A stretch of DNA of 64,000 nt from an uncultured Odoribacter sp. (GTDB lineage Bacteria > Bacteroidota > Bacteroidia > Bacteroidales > Marinifilaceae). The position numbers and the translations under genes were made by a program. Under the pieces are notes generated by a model. That model did no database searches, was not told where the DNA came from, and saw only the letters and a program-made list of their open reading frames with translations. Below, in pieces: positions 16,922 to 24,401 of this stretch. Each line of letters starts with the position of its first letter. The stretch's first letter is position 1. The DNA lies in assembly GCA_910578105.1 (NCBI GenBank), contig CAJTPD010000001.1, forward strand, positions 124,001-188,000, given 5' to 3'.

Positions 16922-17584
16922 ATGAAAATACAGGTTGTTGATTTGGGTATCCGGGGCTATCGGGAAGTCTGGGAGATGCAGGAAAAGTATTTGGAAGAGG
17001 CGAAAAGGCTGAAACAAAAACATGAGCCAGTTCAGAATACTTTGTTGCTGGTGGAGCATCATCCCGTATATACTTTGGGAAAGAGTGGAAACGAAGCCAA
17101 TATGTTGATTTCTTCTCTTCAATTGCGGGCAAAACATGCAGATTTTATCAAAGTGGACCGGGGGGGGGATATTACTTTTCACGGTCCGGGACAATTGGTT
17201 GTATATCCGGTGGTAGACCTGGAGGAATCAGGGATTGGTATAAAAGAATATGTTGACCGTCTTGAAGAGGTGGTTATCCGGACTATTGCGGAATATGGTA
17301 TCCGGGGTGAACGTTTGGCCGGAGCGACCGGAGTATGGCTTGAGCCGGGGTTGCCGGAGGCCCGTAAGATATGTGCTATAGGTGTCAAATGTTCCCGGTA
17401 TATTACCATGCATGGATTTGCGTTGAATGTGAATACCGATTTGACTTATTTTAATTATATCCATCCTTGCGGATTTACGGATAAAGGAGTTACCTCCATT
17501 CAACAAGAAATGGGGCGTGAAGCGGATATGAAGGAGGTGAAAGAGAAAATACAGAAACAATTCGGGATTGTCATGGGGTGTTGA
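16922..17584 (+). CDS. lipB: Lipoyl(octanoyl) transferase
   Basis: This 220-residue enzyme moves octanoate from acyl carrier protein to lipoyl domains, the step before LipA. The motif Arg-Gly-Gly-Asp-Ile-Thr-Phe-His-Gly-Pro-Gly-Gln spans residues 80-91. The catalytic dyad is visible as Lys149 in Arg-Lys-Ile-Cys-Ala-Ile-Gly and Cys183 in Ile-His-Pro-Cys-Gly. I chose the ATG at 16922 because it begins directly at the first family strand; in-frame starts at 16886 or 16808 would overlap lipA. The gene ends with a normal family C-terminus. Confidence 0.95.
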   Translation: MKIQVVDLGIRGYREVWEMQEKYLEEAKRLKQKHEPVQNTLLLVEHHPVYTLGKSGNEANMLISSLQLRAKHADFIKVDRGGDITFHGPGQLVVYPVVDLEESGIGIKEYVDRLEEVVIRTIAEYGIRGERLAGATGVWLEPGLPEARKICAIGVKCSRYITMHGFALNVNTDLTYFNYIHPCGFTDKGVTSIQQEMGREADMKEVKEKIQKQFGIVMGC

Positions 17585-17614
17585 GTTGGGTGGGCTTTTT
17601 GTTGTAATGAAAAA

Positions 17615-18301
17615 TCAAAACAGAGTGATAGCTGAATATACGGCAATTATTCCTGTTGTTGCAATTCCGGTATAGATGGGGATATAAGTGTATTTTAATA
17701 TTTTTTCCGGCTCATTGTATTGTAACAGTTCAGTTAATTTTCTTTGCCGGAGGCAATAACGAAACAGATAGTAAACCAGTAAGGCTCCGCTTAATCCCAC
17801 CAGCATGCCTGCCAGGAGGTCTCCGGGATAATGTACTCCCAGATAAATACGGGAATATGAATTCAAAGCGGCCCAGCATAACATGAAAACAGTCAGGGTT
17901 TTCTGTTTTAGCAATAGCATGATGATAAATGCCAAGCCGAAAGAGTTTGAGGCATGGCAGGAAGGAAAACCGTAGCGGCCGCCCCGTTTTCCGTTTAATA
18001 TGTGTACAAATTCAGACAAAGGGTTATTGGGATTGGAAGGCCTCATGCGTTCGGCAAAAGGGCGAATGACGGAGGCACAGATCTGGTCTGCGTAAACAAT
18101 AGTCAGAACGATTACAATTAAAAAAAATAAGGTTGCCCGGATATTAAAGTTTCGGTATAAGACAAATAATAGGGCTGCATACAAGGGGCTCCATGTAAGT
18201 TTTGCAGAAACAATCCACATAAAACTGTCCCAGAAAGGTGTATGCAGACCGTTTAAAATAAGTAGTAATTGTTGGTCCAGTTGTTGTAAAGTTTCAAGCA
18301 T
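17615..18301 (-). CDS. PAP2-family membrane phosphatase
   Basis: This is a 228-residue integral membrane protein with about six hydrophobic helices. The three phosphatase signatures are visible: Arg80-Pro-Phe-Ala-Glu-Arg-Met-Arg87-Pro (arginine in place of the usual first lysine), Pro-Ser-Cys-His116, and Ser150-Arg-x5-His157-x3-Asp161. Members dephosphorylate phosphatidate, undecaprenyl pyrophosphate or lipid A; which lipid is used here cannot be told. An in-frame GTG at 18322 would add seven residues; I prefer the ATG. The gene is convergent with lipB. Confidence 0.88.
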   Translation of the reverse strand: MLETLQQLDQQLLLILNGLHTPFWDSFMWIVSAKLTWSPLYAALLFVLYRNFNIRATLFFLIVIVLTIVYADQICASVIRPFAERMRPSNPNNPLSEFVHILNGKRGGRYGFPSCHASNSFGLAFIIMLLLKQKTLTVFMLCWAALNSYSRIYLGVHYPGDLLAGMLVGLSGALLVYYLFRYCLRQRKLTELLQYNEPEKILKYTYIPIYTGIATTGIIAVYSAITLF

Positions 18302-18416
18302 GAGTTGAATTTGATTGATCACCTTGCAAAAGTAACTTAAAAAACGAAATGATTTTCGTTTATCTGAAAGTTTAAAACCAGACCGGGTTTAAAATGTACA
18401 AATTTTATGTACAGTC

Positions 18417-18845
18417 TTAATTTTTTATGTTCAGTTTTTCTGAGATGATGTGTTCCAGTTGATTTTTTGGACGAAAACCTGTGACAATAAAAGGTTTTCC
18501 GTCTTTGGGGATGAAAACCATCATCGGGATGCTGCTGGCATTGAATAGTTGTGCCAGTTCCCGCGACTTATCCACATCCACTTTATAGATTCGGATTTTT
18601 TTCCCATATTCTTTCTGAATCTCATCCAGAATGGGTGAAAGTTTTTTGCAGGGAGGACACCAGGTGGCATATAAATCGATAATAGCTGGTTTGCTGCCTT
18701 TGTATTTCCACTCTTTGTCGGTGGTGTAATCCCAGATTTCTTTTTTGAATTCTTCTGTTGTCAGTTGTTTGACTTCTTGTGCATTCAGATGGTGGATTGC
18801 ACTTGTCAGACAGAGGATTATGGAGAGAATTAGAAATTTTTTCAT
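18417..18845 (-). CDS. Exported thioredoxin-family protein
   Basis: The protein has 142 residues. A signal peptide (Met-Lys-Lys, hydrophobic core, cleavage near Leu-Asn-Ala-Gln) is followed by a thioredoxin fold with the active site Trp-Cys63-Pro-Pro-Cys66-Lys. The cis-proline strand is Ser-Ser-Ile-Pro-Met-Met. It probably catalyses dithiol-disulfide exchange in the periplasm; reductase or oxidase direction is not decided by sequence. It stands alone between a PAP2 gene on the same strand and a divergent MORN-like gene. Confidence 0.9.
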   Translation of the reverse strand: MKKFLILSIILCLTSAIHHLNAQEVKQLTTEEFKKEIWDYTTDKEWKYKGSKPAIIDLYATWCPPCKKLSPILDEIQKEYGKKIRIYKVDVDKSRELAQLFNASSIPMMVFIPKDGKPFIVTGFRPKNQLEHIISEKLNIKN

Positions 18846-18938
18846 AGTTGTTTGAAATTAATTTGTTTACCTATATGAACGATATATGCGGTGCGAAGTT
18901 ACGAAAAAAAGGCAGGTAAACAAATTTGAATATTTTCG

Positions 18939-18946
18939 TATCTTTG
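18939..18946 (+). promoter_or_regulatory. -7 box for the MORN-like gene
   Basis: TATCTTTG matches TAnnTTTG 26 nt before the ATG at 18972. Confidence 0.5.
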
Positions 18947-18971
18947 TGACTTATAAACTAATTTGAGAAAT

Positions 18972-19733
18972 ATGAAGGTTTTCGGGTTATTGGTTCTGTT
19001 TATCTGGTGTTTGACCGGATATAGCCTGGGACAGGAAGTAAAATGCGGATATTATCCGGATGGAAAATTGCGTTATAAAGGATATTTTAACAACGGGAAA
19101 CCGGAAGGGGAACTGATACGTTATTATCCGGAAGGCAATGTAAAAGCGAAGATGAATTACCGGGGAGATACTGTGGATGTTGTTTTGTATAACCGGAAGG
19201 GGGATTGTGTGATAACGGGTAAATATTTTCAGAAAAAGAAAACCGGTATTTGGACAACTTGCCGGGAAAACCGGTTGATTGCCCGGGAAGAATATCAGAA
19301 TGATTTATTGAACGGAAAGAGTATCCGGTATACGGAAGCCGGAGGGGTGGCGGAAGAAAAGCATTGGAAAGGGGGGAAACCTGACGGGGTATGGAAATTG
19401 TTTTTTCCGGACGGAAAGCTCAAACTGCAGACTTATTATGTCGCCGGAGAATTGGAAGGAAGTATGATTTCTTATTTTCCGGAGGAAAAATTGAGGGCCA
19501 GAGGAAAGTACAGAAGTAATCTGAGAGAAGGAGTGTGGGAATTTTATAATATAGCCGGAGAATTGGTGAAAAAACAGATTTATCACAAAGGAATGCCGGA
19601 AGATGCCGGGGAAAGGGAAATTGAAGAAAGCCGGCAGTTGGATATTTTGATAAAGTCAGGAAAAAAAATACCTGATCCGGCTGTATTTGCTGACGATCCG
19701 GAAGCCTACATGAAATTAACGGGAATAGAATAG
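18972..19733 (+). CDS. Exported MORN/YwqK-like repeat protein
   Basis: This 253-residue protein has a signal peptide ending near Ser-Leu-Gly-Gln and then about six degenerate repeats of the Tyr-Tyr-Pro-Asp-Gly-Lys-Leu-x-x-x-Gly-x-Tyr / Gly-x-x-x-Gly-x-Trp type. These are MORN or YwqK-like repeats that form a beta-sheet array. Databases often label such proteins as YwqK-family antitoxins, but nothing here supports a toxin-antitoxin role. The last 45 residues are helical and charged. A TTG nine bases upstream also fits, but the ATG gives a better signal peptide. It precedes xseA by 8 nt, so co-transcription is likely. Confidence 0.8.
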   Translation: MKVFGLLVLFIWCLTGYSLGQEVKCGYYPDGKLRYKGYFNNGKPEGELIRYYPEGNVKAKMNYRGDTVDVVLYNRKGDCVITGKYFQKKKTGIWTTCRENRLIAREEYQNDLLNGKSIRYTEAGGVAEEKHWKGGKPDGVWKLFFPDGKLKLQTYYVAGELEGSMISYFPEEKLRARGKYRSNLREGVWEFYNIAGELVKKQIYHKGMPEDAGEREIEESRQLDILIKSGKKIPDPAVFADDPEAYMKLTGIE

Positions 19734-19741
19734 GGGAAAAT

Positions 19742-21103
19742 ATGGAGGCTATCACCTTATATGAATTGAATAACCGGATTAAACAGGTTCTGAAACAGGA
19801 ATTTAAGGAGTCTGTATGGATTACTGCAGAGATCACAGAAATACAGTTGAATCATTCGGGCCATTGTTATTTGCAATTGGCAGATAAGCGGGAAGCCGAT
19901 GAGAGTATTGTGGCGACAGCCCGGGGAACTATCTGGGCTTTTACTTTCCGTACTTTGCGTCCTTATTTTGAAACCATGACCGGACGCAGTCTTTCCAAAG
20001 GAATGAAAGTTATGTTGAATGTGGAAGTCGTTTATCATGAATTATATGGTTATTCGCTGAATGTGAGGGATATTGATCCGACTTATACGGTGGGGGATCT
20101 GGAGCGTAAAAGAAGGGAAATATTGGGGCAGTTGGAGGAGGAAGGGATTATCAATATGAACCGTGAACTGGAGTTTCCTTTGTTACCAAAAACAATTGCA
20201 GTGATTTCTTCTCCAACGGCTGCCGGTTTCGGAGATTTTATGAATCAGTTGGAAAGGAATCCGTATGGTTTCCGTTTTCATGTAAAGTTGTTTCCGGCCA
20301 TTATGCAGGGAGATAAGGCGACGGAATCTGTTATTGCTGCATTGGACCGGATTTATGCTTATGAAAACCTGTTTGATGTGGTTGTCATTATCCGTGGAGG
20401 TGGTTCGCAGACGGATTTAGGTTGTTTTGATTCGTATGATATGGCAGCGAATGTGGCTCAGTTTCCTTTGCCGGTTATTGCCGGTATCGGGCATGAAAGA
20501 GATGAAACTATCGTTGACCGGGTAGCTCATTTGCGGGTGAAAACTCCTACTGCAGCAGCAGCTTATTTGATAGAACTTTTTCAGGAACAGGAAAGCGGAT
20601 TGGTGGCTTTGCGGCATGATTTTATGACCGGAATACAGGATGTACTGAGCCAGGAACGTAATCGTCAGCTTTTGGTTGTTTCCGAATTCAAGCGTTCTGT
20701 ACAGATTGTGTTGTCCGGGAATGTCACCCGTATGAAGTTGTTATTCCGGCATGTGGAGCATGCATCGGAAATTTATACCCGGAACCGGTTGTATTATTTT
20801 GAACAGTTGAAAAACCGGCTGAATAGTAAGATTGCTTTGTTGTCGGAAAAGCAGAAAAGCCGGATTCAGCTTGTGAGCGGAGTTGTCCGGCAAAGGATTC
20901 AACATATACTGACAGCATACGGACGCCGGCTGGATTTAGCGGAGAACACGGTTAAATTGGCAGATCCCGGAAAAGTTTTGGCCCGCGGATATTCTATTAC
21001 CCGTCTGAATGGCAAGGCCATAAAAAATGCTGTTGTTCTGAAATCAGGAGACTGTTTGGAAACTGAACTGGCAGAGGGAATCGTAAAAAGTGAGGTGAAA
21101 TAA
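19742..21103 (+). CDS. xseA: Exodeoxyribonuclease VII large subunit
   Basis: This 453-residue nuclease subunit degrades single-stranded DNA into short oligonucleotides. Residues 1-105 form the OB-fold DNA-binding domain. The catalytic domain includes Val-Ile-Ile-Arg-Gly-Gly-Gly-Ser near 219-226 and Ala-Gly-Ile-Gly-His-Glu-Arg-Asp near 248. A long helical region (about 270-400) precedes a beta-rich C-terminus with Leu-Ala-Arg-Gly-Tyr-Ser. The small subunit gene follows after 19 nt, as expected for the XseA-XseB complex. Confidence 0.96.
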   Translation: MEAITLYELNNRIKQVLKQEFKESVWITAEITEIQLNHSGHCYLQLADKREADESIVATARGTIWAFTFRTLRPYFETMTGRSLSKGMKVMLNVEVVYHELYGYSLNVRDIDPTYTVGDLERKRREILGQLEEEGIINMNRELEFPLLPKTIAVISSPTAAGFGDFMNQLERNPYGFRFHVKLFPAIMQGDKATESVIAALDRIYAYENLFDVVVIIRGGGSQTDLGCFDSYDMAANVAQFPLPVIAGIGHERDETIVDRVAHLRVKTPTAAAAYLIELFQEQESGLVALRHDFMTGIQDVLSQERNRQLLVVSEFKRSVQIVLSGNVTRMKLLFRHVEHASEIYTRNRLYYFEQLKNRLNSKIALLSEKQKSRIQLVSGVVRQRIQHILTAYGRRLDLAENTVKLADPGKVLARGYSITRLNGKAIKNAVVLKSGDCLETELAEGIVKSEVK

Positions 21104-21122
21104 TAATGTATTAATTAAGATA

Positions 21123-21323
21123 ATGGAAGAAAATAAATTGAGTTATAAAGAAGCGATGGCTGAGATTGAGAGCATTGTGTCAAAATTGGAAGACAACCAG
21201 TTGGATGTAGATGAATTGAGCGGAAAAGTGAAAAGGGTATCGGAATTGATAACCTATTGTAAATCGAAATTGCATGAAACGGAAGAAGAGGTTGAGAAGA
21301 TTTTAAAATCGATAGACGATTGA
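21123..21323 (+). CDS. xseB: Exodeoxyribonuclease VII small subunit
   Basis: This 66-residue helical protein has the family pattern Ser-Tyr-Lys-Glu-Ala-Met-Ala-Glu-Ile-Glu-x-Ile-Val near its start and Asp-Glu-Leu-Ser in the middle. Its position directly after xseA settles the identity. It binds the large subunit and is needed for exonuclease activity. Confidence 0.93.
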   Translation: MEENKLSYKEAMAEIESIVSKLEDNQLDVDELSGKVKRVSELITYCKSKLHETEEEVEKILKSIDD

Positions 21324-21332
21324 TATTCAGAT

Positions 21333-22706
21333 ATGAAAGGGAGAGGACTCTGGTTACTGTTTTTTTTGTGCTGGACTTGGAGTGTTCCGGCACAAAATCA
21401 GTCTGTATTGCAGCAATTGTTGCAGACTAAAGGATTGAAACAGGCTGCGGTGGGGATTTCTGTCCGGGCGGTTGCAGACGGAAGGAAGGTATTGGAATAT
21501 TGTCCGGATATGGCGTTGACTCCTGCTTCTGTAATGAAATTGCTTCCCTCCTGGCTGGCTTTACGTGAAAAAGGAGAAAAATATCAGTTCCGGACTCCGG
21601 TTTATTATTCCGGCGAGTTGAAGGACGGTGTTTTGGCGGGTAATATTATTGTTGTTTCACAAGGAGATCCGACTTTGGATTCCCGGTATTTTCCCAAACG
21701 TTCGTTTTTGCAGGATTTGGTGGCTGCTGTTGAGAAAAAAGGAATCCGGCGGATTCAGGGAAAGGTGATTATCGAAGGAGCCCGGAAAGGAGTACGGATT
21801 CCGGGTTCATGGCCTTGGGAAGATGTTTCTAACTATTATGCAGCTTTGTATCTTCCTTTTAATTATAAAGACAATACATTTACACTTCAATTCCGTTCCG
21901 GTGAAGCGGGGAAACCGGTAGAATTGATTTCGGTAACTCCGTTTTTGCCGGGTACAGAGGTTCGGAATGAAGTGGTAGCTGCGGCTGATAAACGGGATAA
22001 TGCCTGGATTTTCGGAGGCCCGTATAGTCCGGTACTTTATGTTAAGGGAACTATTCCTGCCAATCGTGCTGTTTTCAGGGTAAAAGGGGCAATGCATGAC
22101 CCTGCGGCGGTTTTTGTATCCGAATTAGAGACTGTATTGCTTAAAAATAATATCTGCGTTGAGCAAAAGGAAATTACTTCCGGGGAAAGGTATGAATTGC
22201 TTAGCGTCGGGTCTCCTTCGCTTGGAGAAATTGTTTTTCATACCAACAAGTCCAGTGTTAATTTGTTTGCCGAAGCTTTAGGCTGTCTGGCGGCTGGAGA
22301 TGATTGGTCTGTGAGGGTTGAGGAGACGTTGAAGCAAGCCGGGGTGGATGCTTCCGGAATGGTTTTGAAAGATGCCTGCGGACTTTCTCCCATGAATGCC
22401 ATTCCGGCCCGGGTATTTACCGATTTGCTGGTGTATGTAGGACAACAGCGACAGACGGCTCTGTTAAATTCTTTGCCGCAGGCCGGAGCGGACGGAGGTT
22501 TGGCTGGTTATTGCCATGCTTCGCCGGAGCTTAAAAACAGGTTGAAAGCAAAAACGGGGTCAATGGCCGGAGTGCGTTGCCTGGCCGGATTCGTTACCCG
22601 TAAAAGTGGGGAGCAACTGGCTTTTACAATACTAATCAATCATTATACCTGTACTACGGCAGAGCTGCAAAGAGCGGTAGGTAAATTTTTGAATAGTTTT
22701 TTATAA
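21333..22706 (+). CDS. dacB: D-alanyl-D-alanine carboxypeptidase/endopeptidase (PBP4, S13)
   Basis: This 457-residue exported enzyme trims or cleaves D-Ala-containing peptidoglycan cross-links in the periplasm. A signal peptide ends near Val-Pro-Ala-Gln. The three serine-peptidase signatures are present: Ser66-Val-Met-Lys69, Ser308-Val-Asn310 and Lys407-Thr-Gly409. The long insert between the first two signatures is typical of S13 enzymes. It starts 9 nt after xseB and may be the last gene of that transcript. Confidence 0.93.
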   Translation: MKGRGLWLLFFLCWTWSVPAQNQSVLQQLLQTKGLKQAAVGISVRAVADGRKVLEYCPDMALTPASVMKLLPSWLALREKGEKYQFRTPVYYSGELKDGVLAGNIIVVSQGDPTLDSRYFPKRSFLQDLVAAVEKKGIRRIQGKVIIEGARKGVRIPGSWPWEDVSNYYAALYLPFNYKDNTFTLQFRSGEAGKPVELISVTPFLPGTEVRNEVVAAADKRDNAWIFGGPYSPVLYVKGTIPANRAVFRVKGAMHDPAAVFVSELETVLLKNNICVEQKEITSGERYELLSVGSPSLGEIVFHTNKSSVNLFAEALGCLAAGDDWSVRVEETLKQAGVDASGMVLKDACGLSPMNAIPARVFTDLLVYVGQQRQTALLNSLPQAGADGGLAGYCHASPELKNRLKAKTGSMAGVRCLAGFVTRKSGEQLAFTILINHYTCTTAELQRAVGKFLNSFL

Positions 22707-22764
22707 GGATTCGGATACTCACTGATTTCGTATATGACGGATTTGTTCTATTTAATTGTTTTTT

Positions 22765-24249
22765 ATGTTTTATAAAGGAAATCTGCTGGTTATCGGATTT
22801 GCATTACTGGCTATTTTTGCCGTTGCTGTTTGGTTGGTAGGAATAGGTATCGACAGAACGGCCCGGCAAATGCATGGGGCGATGCTGGAAGAAGTCGGGC
22901 AGTATCGTGCCGACCTGATAGCATTGGATTTCAACAGAACCGTACAATTGATGGGGAATATCCGGGAGTATGTAAAAGAAAATCCGGGGAACGGAAAAGA
23001 GTTCCGGGGGTTATTAAAGGGATTGGTAAAAATGGATGCTAAAGTGTCCCGGATTTGGTATCAGGATGAAAGTCTGAATTATACGATTGTTGACTCTTCA
23101 GGGGTACAATCGGGAAATGTCGTAACGGGCGGTATTTTGCAAGAAATGGCGGAAAAAGCAACTGAACAGGGAGAAAGTTGTTTATATTATAATGACAGCG
23201 TGCTGACCTGGACCTCGTTACAACGATTGGGGAGAATTGTGGTGGGGGTGGATGTTTCATTGCCCGGCTTGCATGCTTATTTTGCTGAAAAAAGTCCGCA
23301 TGTGCGGAGCTATGCTTATATTTTGAACGGAGAAGGTGTTTTGTTTACCCACCCGGATGAAACCCGGATTGGCGGGATAATGTCTGGCAATGAGGATACC
23401 CGTTGTTTCGAAGAGACTCTTAAAGAAAATAAAGTTGTCCATAGTGCGGGATTCTCATCTTATTTGCTTTTGCCGGTAGAACGGGTATATTATCCGGTGA
23501 CGATAGGAAAGGAGAGGTGGGTTGTTGTTGTGAATGTACCGGAATTGATTACCCGGGAAGAAATGAGCAGTTTTCATCGGTATACTTTAATTATTGTTGT
23601 TTTTACTGTTTTATTGTTCAGTATATTACTTGCTTTTTCCCAATATCGCTGGAGGAAGGAATATGACCGCAGAAGAAAGTTGGAGCAGGAAGCTTTGCAG
23701 TTGGATATGCAACAATTGAGAAATCAGATTAATCCGCATTTTTTGTTTAATTCTTTAAATTCTTTGAGTGCTTTGATTACTTCCAAACCTGTTTTGGCCA
23801 AAGAATTTGTACTTAATCTGTCCAAAATTTATCGTTATGTATTGGAAAAGAAAAATGTGGGTTTGGTGCCTGTCTGTGACGAAATAGAATTTATCCGGCA
23901 TTATTGTTTTTTACAAAAAATCCGGTTTCAGGAACAGTTGAATGTAACTATAGATGAGGGACTGAGTAGAGAAGAACAAAAAATACCTGTCATGAGTTTG
24001 CAGATGCTGATAGAAAATGCCATTAAACATAATGAAATTACTCATGAACATCCTCTGGAAATTCATATTTATTCGGAAAATACAGATATAATTGTCGAAA
24101 ATAATTACAATCCACGGGCAGATGTGACGGAGCAGTCTTTTGGAGTTGGATTTGAAAATATCCGGAAAATTTATGCTTATTGTTCGGATAAACAGTTTTA
24201 TTATACTGTAAAGGATAGGCACTTTATTTGTATTCTGCCACTTATTTAG
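22765..24249 (+). CDS. LytS-type sensor histidine kinase with extracytoplasmic sensor
   Basis: From the ATG at 22765 the protein has 494 residues (a TTG nine bases upstream is an alternative). One N-terminal membrane helix, a periplasmic region of about 230 residues resembling a Cache/PAS sensor, and a second helix (about 273-292) precede a His_kinase domain. The phospho-accepting histidine is His325 in Gln-Ile-Asn-Pro-His-Phe-Leu-Phe-Asn, and the ATP site shows Glu-Asn-Ala-Ile-Lys-His-Asn and Gly-Val-Gly-Phe-Glu-Asn. Such kinases pair with LytTR regulators. The nearest one lies at 31839-32588, beyond the metalloprotease and SusC/D genes. Ligand unknown. Confidence 0.9.
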   Translation: MFYKGNLLVIGFALLAIFAVAVWLVGIGIDRTARQMHGAMLEEVGQYRADLIALDFNRTVQLMGNIREYVKENPGNGKEFRGLLKGLVKMDAKVSRIWYQDESLNYTIVDSSGVQSGNVVTGGILQEMAEKATEQGESCLYYNDSVLTWTSLQRLGRIVVGVDVSLPGLHAYFAEKSPHVRSYAYILNGEGVLFTHPDETRIGGIMSGNEDTRCFEETLKENKVVHSAGFSSYLLLPVERVYYPVTIGKERWVVVVNVPELITREEMSSFHRYTLIIVVFTVLLFSILLAFSQYRWRKEYDRRRKLEQEALQLDMQQLRNQINPHFLFNSLNSLSALITSKPVLAKEFVLNLSKIYRYVLEKKNVGLVPVCDEIEFIRHYCFLQKIRFQEQLNVTIDEGLSREEQKIPVMSLQMLIENAIKHNEITHEHPLEIHIYSENTDIIVENNYNPRADVTEQSFGVGFENIRKIYAYCSDKQFYYTVKDRHFICILPLI

Positions 24250-24401
24250 GAACCTGATTTTGTTTTTGGTGTCTTTTTGCTGTGGTTATTTATTCCTGAT
24301 TTCCGGAATTTCACACCCTGAATTTAGCATTTGATTCTTGTTTTTTTTCAAATTCATAACTTTTCAATTAACATTGTATAATGCATAAATATTGATGTAT
24401 A

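Noticed and set aside
18972..19733. Toxin-antitoxin antitoxin (YwqK label)
   Set aside because: The protein is exported and no toxin gene is adjacent; it shares the strand and spacing of xseA.
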